DNA of 64,000 nucleotides from NCBI GenBank assembly GCA_037355855.1, contig CM074763.1, positions 2,852,001-2,916,000 on the forward strand, written 5' to 3'. Of the stretch, positions 10,211-21,833 are shown one piece after another. The stretch's first letter is position 1; each line of letters starts with the position of its first letter. Source of the DNA: Pseudo-nitzschia pungens (Eukaryota > Bacillariophyta > Bacillariophyceae > Bacillariales > Bacillariaceae). The position numbers and the translations under genes are program-made. Under the pieces are notes generated by a model. It saw only the letters and a program-made list of their open reading frames with translations, was not told the origin of the DNA and ran no database searches.

Positions 10211-11768
10211 TCGCGGGGTCCACCGCGGTGACGGTTGGATTCGTTCGACGCCGCACGAACATCGAACGAATCAACGCGTGATTTTGATGTATGTATTATT
10301 ATCATGACAGTATTCCAAGTGATTGTAAATATGTGTGCAAAAATTAAAACTTCGGGATGTCTCTGGGTCCATTCCGAACACCAGTTTTGTTGCATAGTTG
10401 GAAACGAGTCTCGTATATACATACGTAGTATATATTAGGATATGTCTGTACAGTGGAGCAGAACGTTGGGATTGCGGTCTTTGTCCTCCGTGAAAAGTTA
10501 TCGGATCTGCAGATTGTTGTTTGCTCGTTCACCCCACCTTTCGTTGGTTGTCGTTCTTCCCTCATTGCATCACCCCATGCCACGAGTATAAAGAATGCAA
10601 ATAAAGGTTCATGGAGGATCTCGGGTTTTTTGTTTCGTTTCGTTTGATTGCATCACATTGGTAATGCAGCATCGTCTTTGCTTTTCTAAAGCGATTGATT
10701 GATTGATTCTTCCTAATACTGGGCCCCCCACCATTTCTTTCTCTCTACCAGCCGCCACCCCAAAGTCAAGCACCTACTACTCGTAGTTTCGTTTCGGTGA
10801 GGCAAAAAGAAAGGCATGGTCCTATCTCATTTTGAGCATGCATAGCATGTTTCAATCTCGAAAACAGGCCCAGTTTGAACAACGATAAGACTAATGTGGA
10901 CACCTCGTGCGCTACTTGGCAGATTCTAGATACGAAATAATGTTGTTGGCGGGACTGTTACTTTTTATTTTACTTCGTGCTTCGTAGTTTTCGCCAGGCG
11001 TACGGTACGTACGTGTAGTACGGTAGGTAGTAAGTAGCTTTCACTGTACGTATGTACTACTACGTACTACGCAGGAAGAGCCAAACTTGGACCAAATCCA
11101 GTCGGAGTCAGTCAGTCATTCCCACATACCGTACGAGATACAGGATTTTCGTTTTCGGTCTTTCACTGAAAAACCCGATCATATCCAGCAGTATTCGAAT
11201 ACTTACACCATGGCACCAAGGTTTTTCCAATCCGCGTTGGAGCGAAACAATTTTCCACGCTGGGCGGGGTATCCTGTAAATACTGTACAATAGGTGCATA
11301 GAATGGTTCCCGGAATCAACGGTACGTTTCATTTTTGGTTTCTCTCGCATCGTGTTTTCTTGCCCGTTGGTTGGATGCGACCCTTGCCCGCTCCCGGAAA
11401 TGGTGTTTCGTGGAACGCGGAAAGCACGTGGTTCCTTATCCATGTGCGGCAACAAAGCAGAACGTCACAGCATCGAAGCATGAGAGGGAAACCCCCCCAA
11501 AAAACAACTCGTCGGTTGCGAAAGACGATAAAAATTTCGGTTTCGTTTTGAAACCGCAATCGAAAAACGATAGAGACGGACCAGGAAGAAAGACCTGAAG
11601 AAGGAGGAGAGAAAAGCAATGTAAGTGAGAAAGGTGTATCTCGCTTATGCTTCTCATAATCGTTGGAATGCAAGAAAACCACCAAGGAATGCCCAATAGT
11701 TGGTTCCAAGCGAACTAACGATTGCCTATATATTATATTTCACACACACACACACGCACACTCATACC
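10211..11768. other. Intergenic region, 1.6 kb
   Basis: No gene recognised. It contains an ATTGATTGATTG run near 10690 and a dense GTAC/TACGTA word cluster at about 10985-11075. A (CA)n run at about 11742-11760 lies directly before the start codon at 11769. Short ORFs here are not protein-like. Confidence 0.5.
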
Positions 11769-12722
11769 ATGGCGCGGCTCACCCGATGTCTTGCGTTGCT
11801 CTCCGCGTTGGTTGCTCCAACGTCCGTATGGCTGCTCCCCACCGTTGTTCCGTCGTTGCCGCTGCTGACGGCAGTCGCCGCAGCTCCGACTGTTTCGGTG
11901 CCATCTCCCCACCAGCAAGGCGGCGGTGAAACGGTCTATGAGCACGAGTTTGGTCGGCTCCCAGCCCGCACCGACGGACATCGCCAAAATCGCGATCACC
12001 ATGATCACGGTCGTGACCAAGGACATGGCCGTGACCATCACCGCAACGATACAGTCGAGGTGTTGATGCACCGCGGGCATCAAAACCGTGTGCACAAGGT
12101 CCAACTGGGCGTTCAGCAAAAGCAGAAGCAAAACCAAAAGCAAAAACAGAAGCAAAACCAAAAGCAACGTCGTCAACGACGACGACGACGACGACTCAAG
12201 CGCGACGAGGACGACGACCACTCCAAGAAATCGGGGAACACGAGTGATGCGACCCAAAAGCACAAGCCGGGCCAGCAGCCGTCTCCCGCTCCCAAACCCA
12301 GCGTCCGAAACGGCAGCCATCCTTCCGCTCCCGCTCCCGCTCAATCTCCCGCCAAAGCCAAGACTCCCCGGCCCACGAGCTTTCACTTTCGCAACCGGAC
12401 CCCGGTCCCGTCGGAAATTCCCTCGGGCATGCCCTCGGAACCGCCCTCGGAAATGCCCTCCCTCGTCCCCTCGGAAGTTCCCGCAGCGGCGCCCTCGACC
12501 GGAGCTCCGGCGAGCCGCTTGGCCGGCAGCGGACCGAACCCCGTCCGGTCGCAATCCGTGGTCGCCAGCCCGCGGCACGTCGTGGTGCCGCTCCTGTCGG
12601 TCCTGGGATGTCTGTTTCTGCTGGCGCTGGCAACGCAGTTCTATGTGTGTCGGTCGTGCAAGGGCGACGGCGACGGCGGTGTCGGCAGCGGTGCCCCGAA
12701 CTACGAGCCACTGGTGGAATGA
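11769..12722 (+). CDS. Secreted or surface low-complexity type I membrane protein with PSxxPS repeats
   Basis: 317 residues from the first ATG, just after a (CA)n leader. An N-terminal signal peptide (about residues 1-40, Leu/Val/Ala-rich) is followed by a His/Asp-rich stretch (HHDHGRDQGHGRDHH, ~75-95), a Gln/Lys then Arg-rich block (~115-152), a Pro-rich linker, and Pro-Ser repeats (VPSEIPSGMPSEPPSEMPS, ~214-245). A C-terminal membrane helix (~270-292) and a short Cys-containing tail end the protein. The repeat class is widespread in diatom secreted proteins and may be a glycosylated or silica-associated region. The His-rich block could bind metal; this is inference. No enzymatic domain. Confidence 0.75.
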   Translation: MARLTRCLALLSALVAPTSVWLLPTVVPSLPLLTAVAAAPTVSVPSPHQQGGGETVYEHEFGRLPARTDGHRQNRDHHDHGRDQGHGRDHHRNDTVEVLMHRGHQNRVHKVQLGVQQKQKQNQKQKQKQNQKQRRQRRRRRRLKRDEDDDHSKKSGNTSDATQKHKPGQQPSPAPKPSVRNGSHPSAPAPAQSPAKAKTPRPTSFHFRNRTPVPSEIPSGMPSEPPSEMPSLVPSEVPAAAPSTGAPASRLAGSGPNPVRSQSVVASPRHVVVPLLSVLGCLFLLALATQFYVCRSCKGDGDGGVGSGAPNYEPLVE

Positions 12723-12844
12723 GCGAGTGAGCGAGCGAGCGAGCGAGTGATCGGAACCTCCCGCTGCGGCCCCGCGGTGCCCTTGTGACACAAGAATACT
12801 TTTATAGACATACATCTCGGTACGCACGGTACGAGTAGAATGGG

Positions 12845-13005
12845 ATTGGATTGGATTGGAGTGGAGTGGAGTGGAGTGGAGTGGATTGGAGTGTAGTGGA
12901 GTGCAGTGGAGTCCAGTGGAGTCCAGTGGAGTGCAGTGGAGTCCAGTGGAGTGCAGTGGAGTGCAGTGCAGTGCAGTGCAGTGCAGTGGAATGAAATGAA
13001 ATGGA
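12845..13005. repeat. TGGAG/TGCAG pentanucleotide microsatellite
   Basis: About 30 pentamers that drift along the array from GATTG through TGGAG, TGTAG, TCCAG and TGCAG to AATGA, just downstream of the secreted-protein gene. Being a multiple of five, it has no constant coding phase. Confidence 0.9.
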
Positions 13006-13482
13006 ATTGCAGCACTTTGATAACGAAAACTAATCTAGATCAATTCTACCGACAGTGTATTTTGAATACCGATATCGTACTTCTATTTTTTTTCTGTCCC
13101 TGCCACACCCCATGCAACACAACACCCCCTGGTCTAATCATCAACAAATCGAACATTGTGGATAACGGAATTGGTCAGGCCATCTGTTGTCATGAAAAGT
13201 CCGATCCGAAACTGCACTGTAGAATTGCTGAAATGGATTGCAGACGGGACGTGGGTATTTTTTTCATATTGTTGTTATATAAAAATATTATTATGGTTTT
13301 GAGTGCTACCCATAATCTTTTTACAATATTTACTGTATTTATTTAGTATTAGTATTATTATTATTATTATTTATTTGATCGTTTCCGAACGATGTAAGGT
13401 ACCGTGTAGTAATTGTACTCCGTCTATTACTGTTATTGTTATTGTTATTGTTACTGTAATTATTTTTGTTGATTCGTTCGAC
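13006..13482. other. Intergenic region downstream of two converging genes
   Basis: AT-rich, with TTATTATTATT and TGTTATTGTTATTG simple runs at 13350-13460. No gene seen. It probably holds the 3' ends of the secreted-protein gene and of the proteasome gene, which converge here. Confidence 0.5.
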
Positions 13483-14714
13483 TTACGCAAACGAAGCCGA
13501 GGGTCCGAACGGAAGGGCGTTTCCGGGCGTGTAGTCCCGGTCCACCCCCGAAGCATCAATGGTCACCGTCCGGACGACACCCCCGGAGGATCCGTCCCGC
13601 GTCATGGCGTGGGAGCATGCCTTCTTGGCGAGGGTCCTCGCCTCGTCCTTGGTCATTCCGTGTCGGTATTGGGAGTCCAGGAAACCGGAAATAAAGATGG
13701 ATCCGGATCCTCCGAGGGCAAACGGCAGCTTGAGGCAGGATCCCCCCAGGGTGATGGTGTAGACCGATCCCCCCTCGACGGGGTCCCAGCCGGCCACAAT
13801 GACACCGGCCGACAGCCGGTCCTTGTTGTTGTAAATGAGTCGGCGCATCAAGTGGGCGGCGGTCTTGACCGTGGGTTGGCGGCCTGTGTCCAGGCTGTGG
13901 TTTGGTTTCGATTTTTTTAGTTTTTAGATTTTGTGAGTTTGGTGTCGTTTCGAAAAATGGACCGAAAGAGAGCATTATTATTGTTTGTTTGATTGTTTGT
14001 ATGTGTGTGTGTTTGTAACGCAGATTTTGTTGTCGTTGTCGTGTTGTTTTGGAAAGAGTCAAACATGCGTGTTGTTGATTGATTGATTGATTCATTCGTA
14101 GATTGATTAGTAGAGCAAACCACCAATAATATATCCACGGATCCCATTCGATTAGCAAAGAGGCGAGGCGACGCAAGGCGACGCAAGGCGACGAGAGTAA
14201 CGCCGTAAAGTGGTGCAAACAACACAAACAAAAGGCTTAGCAGTTAGAAACCTCCGAAAGCAATAATGGACTGGTGGGACGAAGCAAATGCAACAGAATA
14301 CGCAATGCAATTCAATGCAATGCAATTCAATGCAATGCAATTCAATGAAATGCAATGAAACACATCGAACCACAGCACCAGAAAAGGCAACACGAAACAA
14401 TTGCACCGCACCGACACTTCGCTGCAAAAGACTTGCCTCCATTGCTGTATATAATACATGACGTAGTCCGAGAGTGCCTGCGTATCGGCAGCGGATCCGC
14501 TCCGGCAGACGTAGATCTGTTCCGAGATCTGCACCAGCTTGTCCGTCACGCGGTTGGCCACGTAGGTTCCGGTGGACGTTCGGGAATCGGCGCAGACAAC
14601 GACGCCACCATCGTAGGGGATCGCCAGGATAGTGGTTCCGGTGGAGACCTCGCCGGGCTTGAGGCCGTAGGGGTTGTTGCCGCCGTGTTCGTGTAGGACT
14701 TGCAGGTCGGTCAT
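13483..14714 (-). CDS. PSMB6: 20S proteasome subunit beta1 (PSMB6-like, caspase-like site)
   Basis: Two exons on the minus strand, 14714-14437 and 13894-13483, give 229 residues. After a ~26-residue propeptide, the mature chain begins at the Gly-Thr bond of STGTTILAI, leaving the catalytic N-terminal Thr. [39 protein letters not shown] and RDGSSGG are the hallmarks of beta1, the caspase-like active subunit of the core particle. The intron (13895-14436, 542 nt) is phase 2 and has a GC donor in the strong context AG|GCAAGT; no GT donor keeps the frame into [16 protein letters not shown]. The intron carries an AATGC microsatellite. Converges with the secreted-protein gene. The start is the ATG of MTDLQVL. 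Confidence 0.92.
14302..14360. repeat. AATGC/AATTC pentanucleotide microsatellite inside proteasome intron
   Basis: Eleven or so pentamers in the pattern AATGC AATGC AATTC, repeated about three times, then AATGA. It lies wholly inside the GC-AG intron of the beta1 gene. Confidence 0.9.
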
Positions 14715-16019
14715 GGTTTGGTTCCGTCGGTGTGTATCTGTGTGTGTGTGTCTTTCGAGAATTGGTGTGCTTGTACCGTGTTTGGTGGTCAAAGCCGTTC
14801 TGTTGTTGTTTGTTCTTTGTTGTTGGTTATATTGATGTTGGTGTTGGTGTTGTTTGGGTTGAGTCTATTGCGATCTTTTCGTGTGGATCGTGCTGCAACG
14901 GGTCGGTTGTTTTGTTGGGATCGTTCTGTATCCTAGTCGTTGCGTCCAATCACGGCGGTAACCTACAATATACTACTTATACTTTTCGCAACAATCCGTC
15001 ATTCGATAAGGATGGAAGGGAAACGAAGATGGGTTGGGCTTTTTGGCCCCGGAAGGGATCTCAAGGTCTTACCGTATCGATCCGCGAGGAGGATGGATTG
15101 GCACGGCTCGGGTTCGACCGCCTTCGACGGATTTCGAAAAACAAGCGCTAAATAAGTACTTCTCGTGGGTCCCGCTCAATCCATCTCAAAACAAACGCCG
15201 TCGACTGTTTTTAGAAGTCGCACTTCGATCGCGCACATCCCGTCGTCGCCAAACATTACCGGGTCTGCTGTTTCATAGTAAAATCCTACGGACTGTACGA
15301 TTGTAGGTAGTAATTGTACCTCTAGTTATTTCCGGCCATCTGCAGGGTTTGTCGGAGTCTCTGAACTCTGAACGGAAACCAACATCACGGACTATGTACC
15401 GGCACCTGGTACTGTTCGGGTTCAGTACAAAAGGATACCGTACGTACTATGACGGAGGAAACTACAGTATGGGAAACTTCGAACTACAGTAATAATCATC
15501 GTTGACATCGAACGGAGGAAGGATGACAACCGTCTGACAGAAGGATACTCGTACTTGTTCGTACCGTACTTGTTTGGACTACCTGTAGGTAGAGACGAGC
15601 CGTAGTTTGAAGTTCCCATCGAAAAAACCGCACCATCTGCGCTCTGCGAGTTGCGACGCAGCCGCGTCGCTCAGCTTCCCCATCGTTATTCTTCGGTTGG
15701 AGATTTGATTCTTGTTTGGGTTTCTCTCCTCTGCACTCTGCACTCCGCACTCTGCTCTGCTCTCCTCTCGTCGCCATTGTTCTTTGATACCTTACCGCAC
15801 GGGAACTTCCGTTTCGGATCGGAATCCATCAACTCAAAATCACTTCCTTTCACAGCGCCAATACCGTCGGTCACACTGCTGCGGTCCCAGCAAGCGACAA
15901 AAGAAATCATAAGTGCGGGAATGGTTTGAGAGCAACGTCTTCAAGTTTTCGCAGCATCATTCCAAGTCAACAACGTACCGTACAGCCAACAAGACAAGAC
16001 AAGACAAGACAGAGGCACA
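14715..16019. other. Divergent promoter region between proteasome beta1 and FYVE-SYLF genes
   Basis: 1.3 kb with no recognisable gene. It holds TGTGTGTG and GTTGTT runs near the beta1 start, a GTAC-word cluster at about 15408-15605, a CTCTGCACTCTGCACTCC run near 15727, and an (ACAAG)n pentamer run at 15988-16011 that ends 9 bp before the FYVE-SYLF start codon. Confidence 0.5.
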
Positions 16020-18509
16020 ATGGCCACGATCGTAAAGGACTTTCCTCCCGAAGAAGAAACCCCCGGTGGCAAGAGAAGAAGAGACCATTGTCTTTGAGGA
16101 AGACGACGAAGCCCTGGCACGAAGGTTGCAGGCCGAGTGGGACGCCAGCGATGCAGCGGAAGCAGCCGCAGCCTCTGCAGCCGGCGGTTCCCCGCTGCCA
16201 GACCCCAATGCTTGCACCGGACAACAACAACAACAACCACGACAACGGAAGCGCCGCCATTGCCGCCGCCGCGGTGGCGGTTGCCGCCCACAACCAGCAG
16301 GTGTCGGTGGCCACCGTCTCGAATCCGTGGGAATTCGATGCCGAACAGAGCCGGTGCTCGAGCTGCCAGCAGGGCTTCCACGCCTTCAATCGGCGCCACC
16401 ACTGCCGGTTGTGCGGAAAGATCTTTTGCCACAACTGCAGCGACCAGCGGGCCCTCGTTCCGCCCTCGTCCATCGTGTTGACACCGGCCAAGGGCGGCAA
16501 GAAGGCCAAGCCGCCACCGAGGGGGCAGAGCCGCGGCGACGCGATCAGCTTCTCGCCGGATCCCGATCCCGATCGCATGCTGACCTACGTCGACGAGGAC
16601 AAGCAAGCTCTTGTACGGGAAGGGACTCGAAGAACGGTGAGTAGTAGCAGTCGTACTAGCAGTAGCAGCATTAGTACTAGCAGTAGTACTTGCAGTGCGG
16701 GCGAGGTGGGATGGGATGTATGTCGTGTCATTCCCACGCTTGCAAGAGCAACGAGTCGGAATACGGAACCGCAACACAAAACACCATTGCTCGTCGTGAT
16801 TCTTTATTCGACGCAGAATGCAACTCTGTTGGTAGCCAAACGGTGTTGTTAGGATTTTGGATTGCGGATTGATTGCGGATTTGGTTCCGCCAATCACACC
16901 GGAGTGCTCCTTCCGACAAAGGACTCATTCACGTATTCATGATATCATTCTTTTTGTTTTTGTGCTTCCTTTCAAACGCAGATTTCAGCTGGCCCGAGAA
17001 CCCCTTCGAGTATGCGTGGGGTGCCACCAACAGCTTCAACCGATCCAGGCGGAACTGCGGACATCCAATAGCAACGCAATGCGATTCAATCACATCGATC
17101 CGACGGATCCGAAGCGATTCCTCAACTCGCCACTGGCCTTTACGCTGGGACACGAGGTGCGCAAGGCAGCCTACACCCTCAACAATATGCTTCCGATGCC
17201 CAAACGAATGGGGTCCTTTGTCGACAGCGGATCTTCCTACCGGCAAAGCAACTACGGCAACAATTCGCAGAGCCAACCCTTCGACGATTTCTTGACGGGG
17301 GAGGACCTCGACATTCAGCAGTGCAAGGACGAGTGTGCCAGCATCACTCCCAATCTATCCAACTTTGACGGCGTTCGCATCCCGGCCCGACTCCTGGAGG
17401 AAGCAAAGGGCGTGGCCGTCATGACCGTGGCCAAGGGCGGCTTTGGGCTGGCGGGGGTCGAATTCGGAACCGGACTGGTGGTGGCACGCCTCGGAGACAA
17501 CCAGCAGTGGAGCGCTCCCTGTGCCATTGGGACGGCGGGACTCAGCTGGGGGGCCATGATCGGTGCGCAGGTATCGGACCACGTCTTTTTGCTCATGACG
17601 GACGCCGCGGTCGAGCTCATGTTCAACAACGACGGCAACCTGCAGCTGGGGGCGGACATTGGTGTGGTGCGTTTTTTTTTTTTTTTTTTTTTTCGGTTCG
17701 GTTCGGGTTGTGTTGTTGCGGTTTCGGTGTGTTGCGGCTTGTTGTTGTGGCTCGTGTTTGTCTTCGCGCGTTGCGGTCTGGTTGGGTGGTGTCTCCGTTT
17801 ACGGTGGAAAGAGATTCCGGCAGGAGAGCTGTAGGAGTTCGTAACAGCGAGACTAACAAGTTTGGTTTCCGTTTGTATTTGAATTTCTATTTGCATCTCT
17901 GTTTGCGTTTCTATTTGCACTTTTTGATAGGCTGTTGGTCCGGTGGGAAGAGCTTTGGAGGCCGATTTTGCGGCCTCTCCGGGAGCCTTTGCGCCCATCT
18001 ACACATATTCGCTGAGCAAGGGAATCTATGCCGGAATTTCTCTCGACGGAAAATTGATTGTGACGCGCAATCGGGTCAACGAGCGGTTTTACGGCAGGGA
18101 GGTTACCGGCCAACAGATCCTGAACGGAGAAATCCCATCCCCACCCGCGGCTCGACCTCTGTACGATGCCCTCCAGCGGTGTCACGTCTATGCCAAAAAC
18201 GATGCCGGAACCAACGCTACCAGCAGTTGTGGTGCAAGCGCACTCTTCAATCGACCCAAAACACACATTATGCACGGATATCCGGAAGTCCTCCCACCGC
18301 ACATGGATCCATACGCTCGGACCTTCGACACCATAAATGGCAATGCGACCGGCACCATGGGACAAGACCAATATCCAGTTTCGCAACAACAAACACGCCT
18401 GGATTACGACGATCCCCTCATGCCACCGGCACCCAACGATCAGCATTCCTTTGCCGGACAGTCGCACATGACCGGCATGAGTGACATCACCTCGGATCCG
18501 GGGTACTAA
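16020..18509 (+). CDS. FYVE zinc-finger and SYLF (Ysc84-like) domain protein; two apparent frameshifts in exon 1
   Basis: Exons 16020-16636, 16989-17666 and 17931-18509, about 623 residues after correction. Introns are GTGAGT...TTTCAG (352 nt) and GTGCGT...GATAG (264 nt), both phase 0. The N-terminus has an acidic, ubiquitin-interacting-motif-like segment (EEDDEALARRLQAEWD). A FYVE finger follows: NPWEFD, CSSC, RRHHCRLCG, FCHNCS, then after a long insert and the first intron RVCVGC. FYVE fingers bind PI3P on endosomes. The SYLF domain (~332-520; EAKGVAVMTVAKGGFGLAG, LQLGADIGVAVGP) binds phosphoinositides and actin in Ysc84/SH3YL1. Likely an endosome-actin adaptor. Exon 1 switches frame twice, each time as if one C were extra, in C-runs near 16060-16064 and near 16202-16205. 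Both breaks could be assembly errors. Confidence 0.83.
17672..17693. repeat. Poly(T)22 tract directly after a 5' splice site
   Basis: Twenty-two consecutive T begin six bases into the second intron of the FYVE-SYLF gene. Its length is unlikely to be exact in the assembly. Confidence 0.9.
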
Positions 18510-19671
18510 CTGTACTGTGTGTGTGCAGTACTCACTGTATGTACGCTACAGACTTGGTTTGTCGGCAGCAGAACGAGTTGAGTTCGATTCAACACTATTA
18601 TCCAGACCAGACCGGTCCGGTCCGGTTCCGTTTTGTTTCGTATGTGCACAAAAAACAATAATAATAATAGGATCAGCTCGTAAGACGTCTACAAGCATGA
18701 GTAACTTACAAATATCCGCAGTGGTGTCATTGGTGTCTTTTTTTTTTTTCTTTAATAAACGTTGAAGAGTGATTTCCGTTTCGGACTCGGATTCATTACT
18801 ATTTGATTGATGGATAACCTTTGAAAATTGTATTTCTAAGATCTAAGCAACTGTCGTATCGAAACTGCAAACGAATTGCATGTATTCTATTGATTCATAA
18901 TATATTTTAATTAATACCAGAGGGGCATTTCTCATCGTTTAATAGGAACACTACCTTTATTCTCTTATTGTATCAATGTACCATCTCTATACTGCATTCA
19001 AAGCTATCTGGACTCCGCATTGCCACCAACCAAATCGCCAGTCAGCTAGCCAGCAAGCAATGGTGTTGGCAATGCCCGACGGTAGAAAGCATCATTCGTT
19101 AACTGCACCCGTTGATCGCGTCGCGTCGGGTCGCTGCCGCTGCAACCAAGCCCAAACTCGCCGTGGCAAGATTGATTGATTGATTGATTCGACCGGGAGA
19201 GATCGGCGGCGGCGGTGGTAGTGTTGGTGGTGATGTTGATGCGATGCCATGCCGTGCCGTGCGATGCATCACCCATCTCGAGAGAAGCAAGCAAGGAGGG
19301 CACACCTCCACGACTCCCTGCCGTACCGGTGAGTCGCTGACGGGCCCAACACACACATATACGCACACGCACACCCCACTCGCACACATATACACATATG
19401 CGTGTAGGTCCTTTCGATCAAAAGGACGTTCGCGAAAAATTTGATGGATTTGGAGGAACCACTGGGCTTGGTGGCTGGTTGGCTGGTTGGCTGACTAGCT
19501 GGCTGACTGGCTGCCGTCGATCCATCAGCGATTTTCCCAAGCATCGATTGGGTGTTGCTAGAGCGCATGGTCCATCGGATCGGATCCAATCGGTCGGATC
19601 GGACTCGGACCCGGGTCGGTGGGCATCCATTCTGCCCATCGCGCAAAGCACGAGCATCTTGCCGGGCCCCA
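18510..19671. other. Intergenic region between convergent FYVE-SYLF and sugar-porter genes
   Basis: No gene recognised. It holds a T10 run near 18738, an AATAAA-like AATAAACG at about 18753, an ATTGATTGATTGATT run near 19170, a (CA)n/(CACG)n stretch near 19350-19395 and a TGGCTGGTTGGC/TGGCTGACT repeat at about 19470-19512. Confidence 0.5.
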
Positions 19672-21833
19672 TCACACAATGGGATTCAGCTTCTGGGGAC
19701 TCTCCTCGGATGACAGCCCGGCGGCAGAGGCAGCGCCGTCCCGTTTCCGCGGGGTCGTTTTCGTTGTTTTGTTGTCGACCGCGTCCATGCTGGCGTACCG
19801 GAATTCGTTCGCCGTGCCATCGGCCGCTGCATCCCGGCCCCCAAAGCCCAGCACTTTGAGGACGGAGGAGGGATCGGTCGCTTGGTCGTTCTTGAGCTTC
19901 ACCTGGATTTCTTCGAGCGTCATTCCTTTCGTTTCCGGGACCTTGAACAACACAAACAACAATCCCGAGAGAATGGTAAAGCCAAAGACGATGAACGTCG
20001 TCCCCCACCCCAGCGCCTCCTGGATGACGGGAAAGAGAAACTGGATCAAGAACTTGGCAAAAAAGTTGACCTCCACGCTCAGCGCCATGGCGCTTCCCCG
20101 GATTTCCGTCGGATAGATCTCGCTCAGCACCGTCCAGGAAATCGGCCCGAACCCGATCTGGTATCCCGAGATGAAGACGAACATGCTCCACAGGACGAGT
20201 TGTTTCCTGGCGTCGCCGAGCCTGCCGTTCGAGTTCTCGTCCCAGCCCCAGAATCCAAAGGCGAGACAGCTCACGGCGACCAGCATGATCGTGCTCCCCA
20301 TCGCCAGGAGCGTCTTGCGACCGAGCCGATCGACCTGCGTCACGGTGAACGAAGAGACGATGCCCATGATGGTCACCGTGATCACGCTCGTGTTCCCGCC
20401 CCATCCGGCGGCCTCGAAGAGAACCCTCGAGTAGGCCAGGACACAGGGCTGCCCGGAGAATTGCTGGGCCAGCAAGAGACCCATTCCGATGCCCATGACT
20501 TTTCTGTACTTGGAAGACCACATGCTGGTCGGATCCACGGTGCTGTCGTCGTCCGCGTTCGCCGCGTCCTGTTCCTTGGCCTTGTTGTGGTTGTTATTGT
20601 TGTTGTTGTCTCCTTCGGAATTGTGGATGCTGTCGGTGCCCATCACGGAGTCGTCGCAATCGTCGAGCTCGAGTTTGGATCTCCCGTGGTTGCAGCACAG
20701 ATTGTTGATGGTTTCCGCCATGCGCTCGAACTCGTCTTCCACGTTGCCCTTGTAAACGAATTGCATCGATTCCCGTGCCTCCTCGTGGTAGCCCTTCATG
20801 AGCAACCAACGCTTGCTGCGCGGGATCTTGAAGGTGAGGAGAAGCATGGGTACAGCGAAGAGGATCGAGTATCCATACAAATCTATCAGAGAATGGAAAA
20901 ATTGTTGTTTAGTGGGAGTAATAGCAGAAACTCCTAATGTGAATTCGACATGTCACGATGCCGAGCGAAAGAATTGAAGCACAATCCAAACAGAGGAGAG
21001 AAGCGACAGAGAACAAAACGATGTGGTTACGCACCGGTCCAATTGGCAGGGTAATCGGACTGCAAGTCTCCCATGAGCATACCCACCACAATCCCGAAAA
21101 CAATTACTGTTTCCTTAGCCGATACGAGTGCCCCTCGAACGTTCGATGGACTCATTTCTGCCATGTAGGTCGGCGCTCCGTGCATGATAAAGCCAACACC
21201 GGCTCCGTAAAGCAATCGCCCGGCAATCAAGGAAACCAAACCCCAACCAAAGCCGATCGAACTGTACTCGTAGGAATAATATTCATCGCTCCCATCACCG
21301 TTCTTTGCGTACCACCTTGGCGGCCATTGAAAGTAACCCGTGGTAGCCAAGATCGTCCCCGACATGACGTTGAGCATCGCACCAACAATGTAGAGTGTGG
21401 CAGCGATCCGGATTTCCTTCCGTCGCCCAATGGTTTGGGCCAAAAAGGTCAGGACAATGTGCGAACCAATCAGTGCCCCAAGCGCCAAACACGACACGTA
21501 CAGACCCTGCTGCACCTTGGTAAATCTGTGCCACCAATGGTCGTGATCTCGGTCGGCCCGCATCATGCTCAAGACAAAGGAGGTAGCTCCGATATCATAT
21601 CCATAAAGAAATCCTCCGAGAGCCGGTGCCAAAAACACAAGTGCCAATCCGCCATAATCTATTTCCGGTCCGTCGGGAGGGATGGGGGTTGGAGAAGTCA
21701 CAATGTCGGGGTTTCTTTGAACGGGAGCTTGGCAAGCGTCCTTGTTGGAATTTGTACCATCTCCATCGTTGACTGTAACGGAGGGCATTTCGTAGTTATC
21801 CAACGACGCCGCTGGTTGTTCCGACGGTAACAT
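19672..21833 (-). CDS. Major facilitator superfamily sugar porter
   Basis: Two exons, 21833-21035 and 20882-19672, with a 152-nt phase-1 intron (GTGCGT...GATAG); 669 residues from the first in-frame ATG. Sugar-porter signatures are visible: GYDIGATSFVLS in helix 1, TIGRRKEIR in loop 2-3, QQFSGQPCVLAYS in helix 7, DRLGRKTLL in loop 8-9, SEIYPTEIRG, and PETKGMTLEE after helix 12. Twelve hydrophobic segments fit. The central loop is long and carries an Asn/Asp-rich low-complexity insert (~370-400). The N-terminal tail is acidic and Pro-rich, the C-terminal tail basic. Family members move hexoses, polyols or inositol, usually with H+; substrate and membrane cannot be told. An upstream GTG extension without ATG was rejected. 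Upstream lies a divergent promoter now split by a retrotransposon. Confidence 0.9.
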
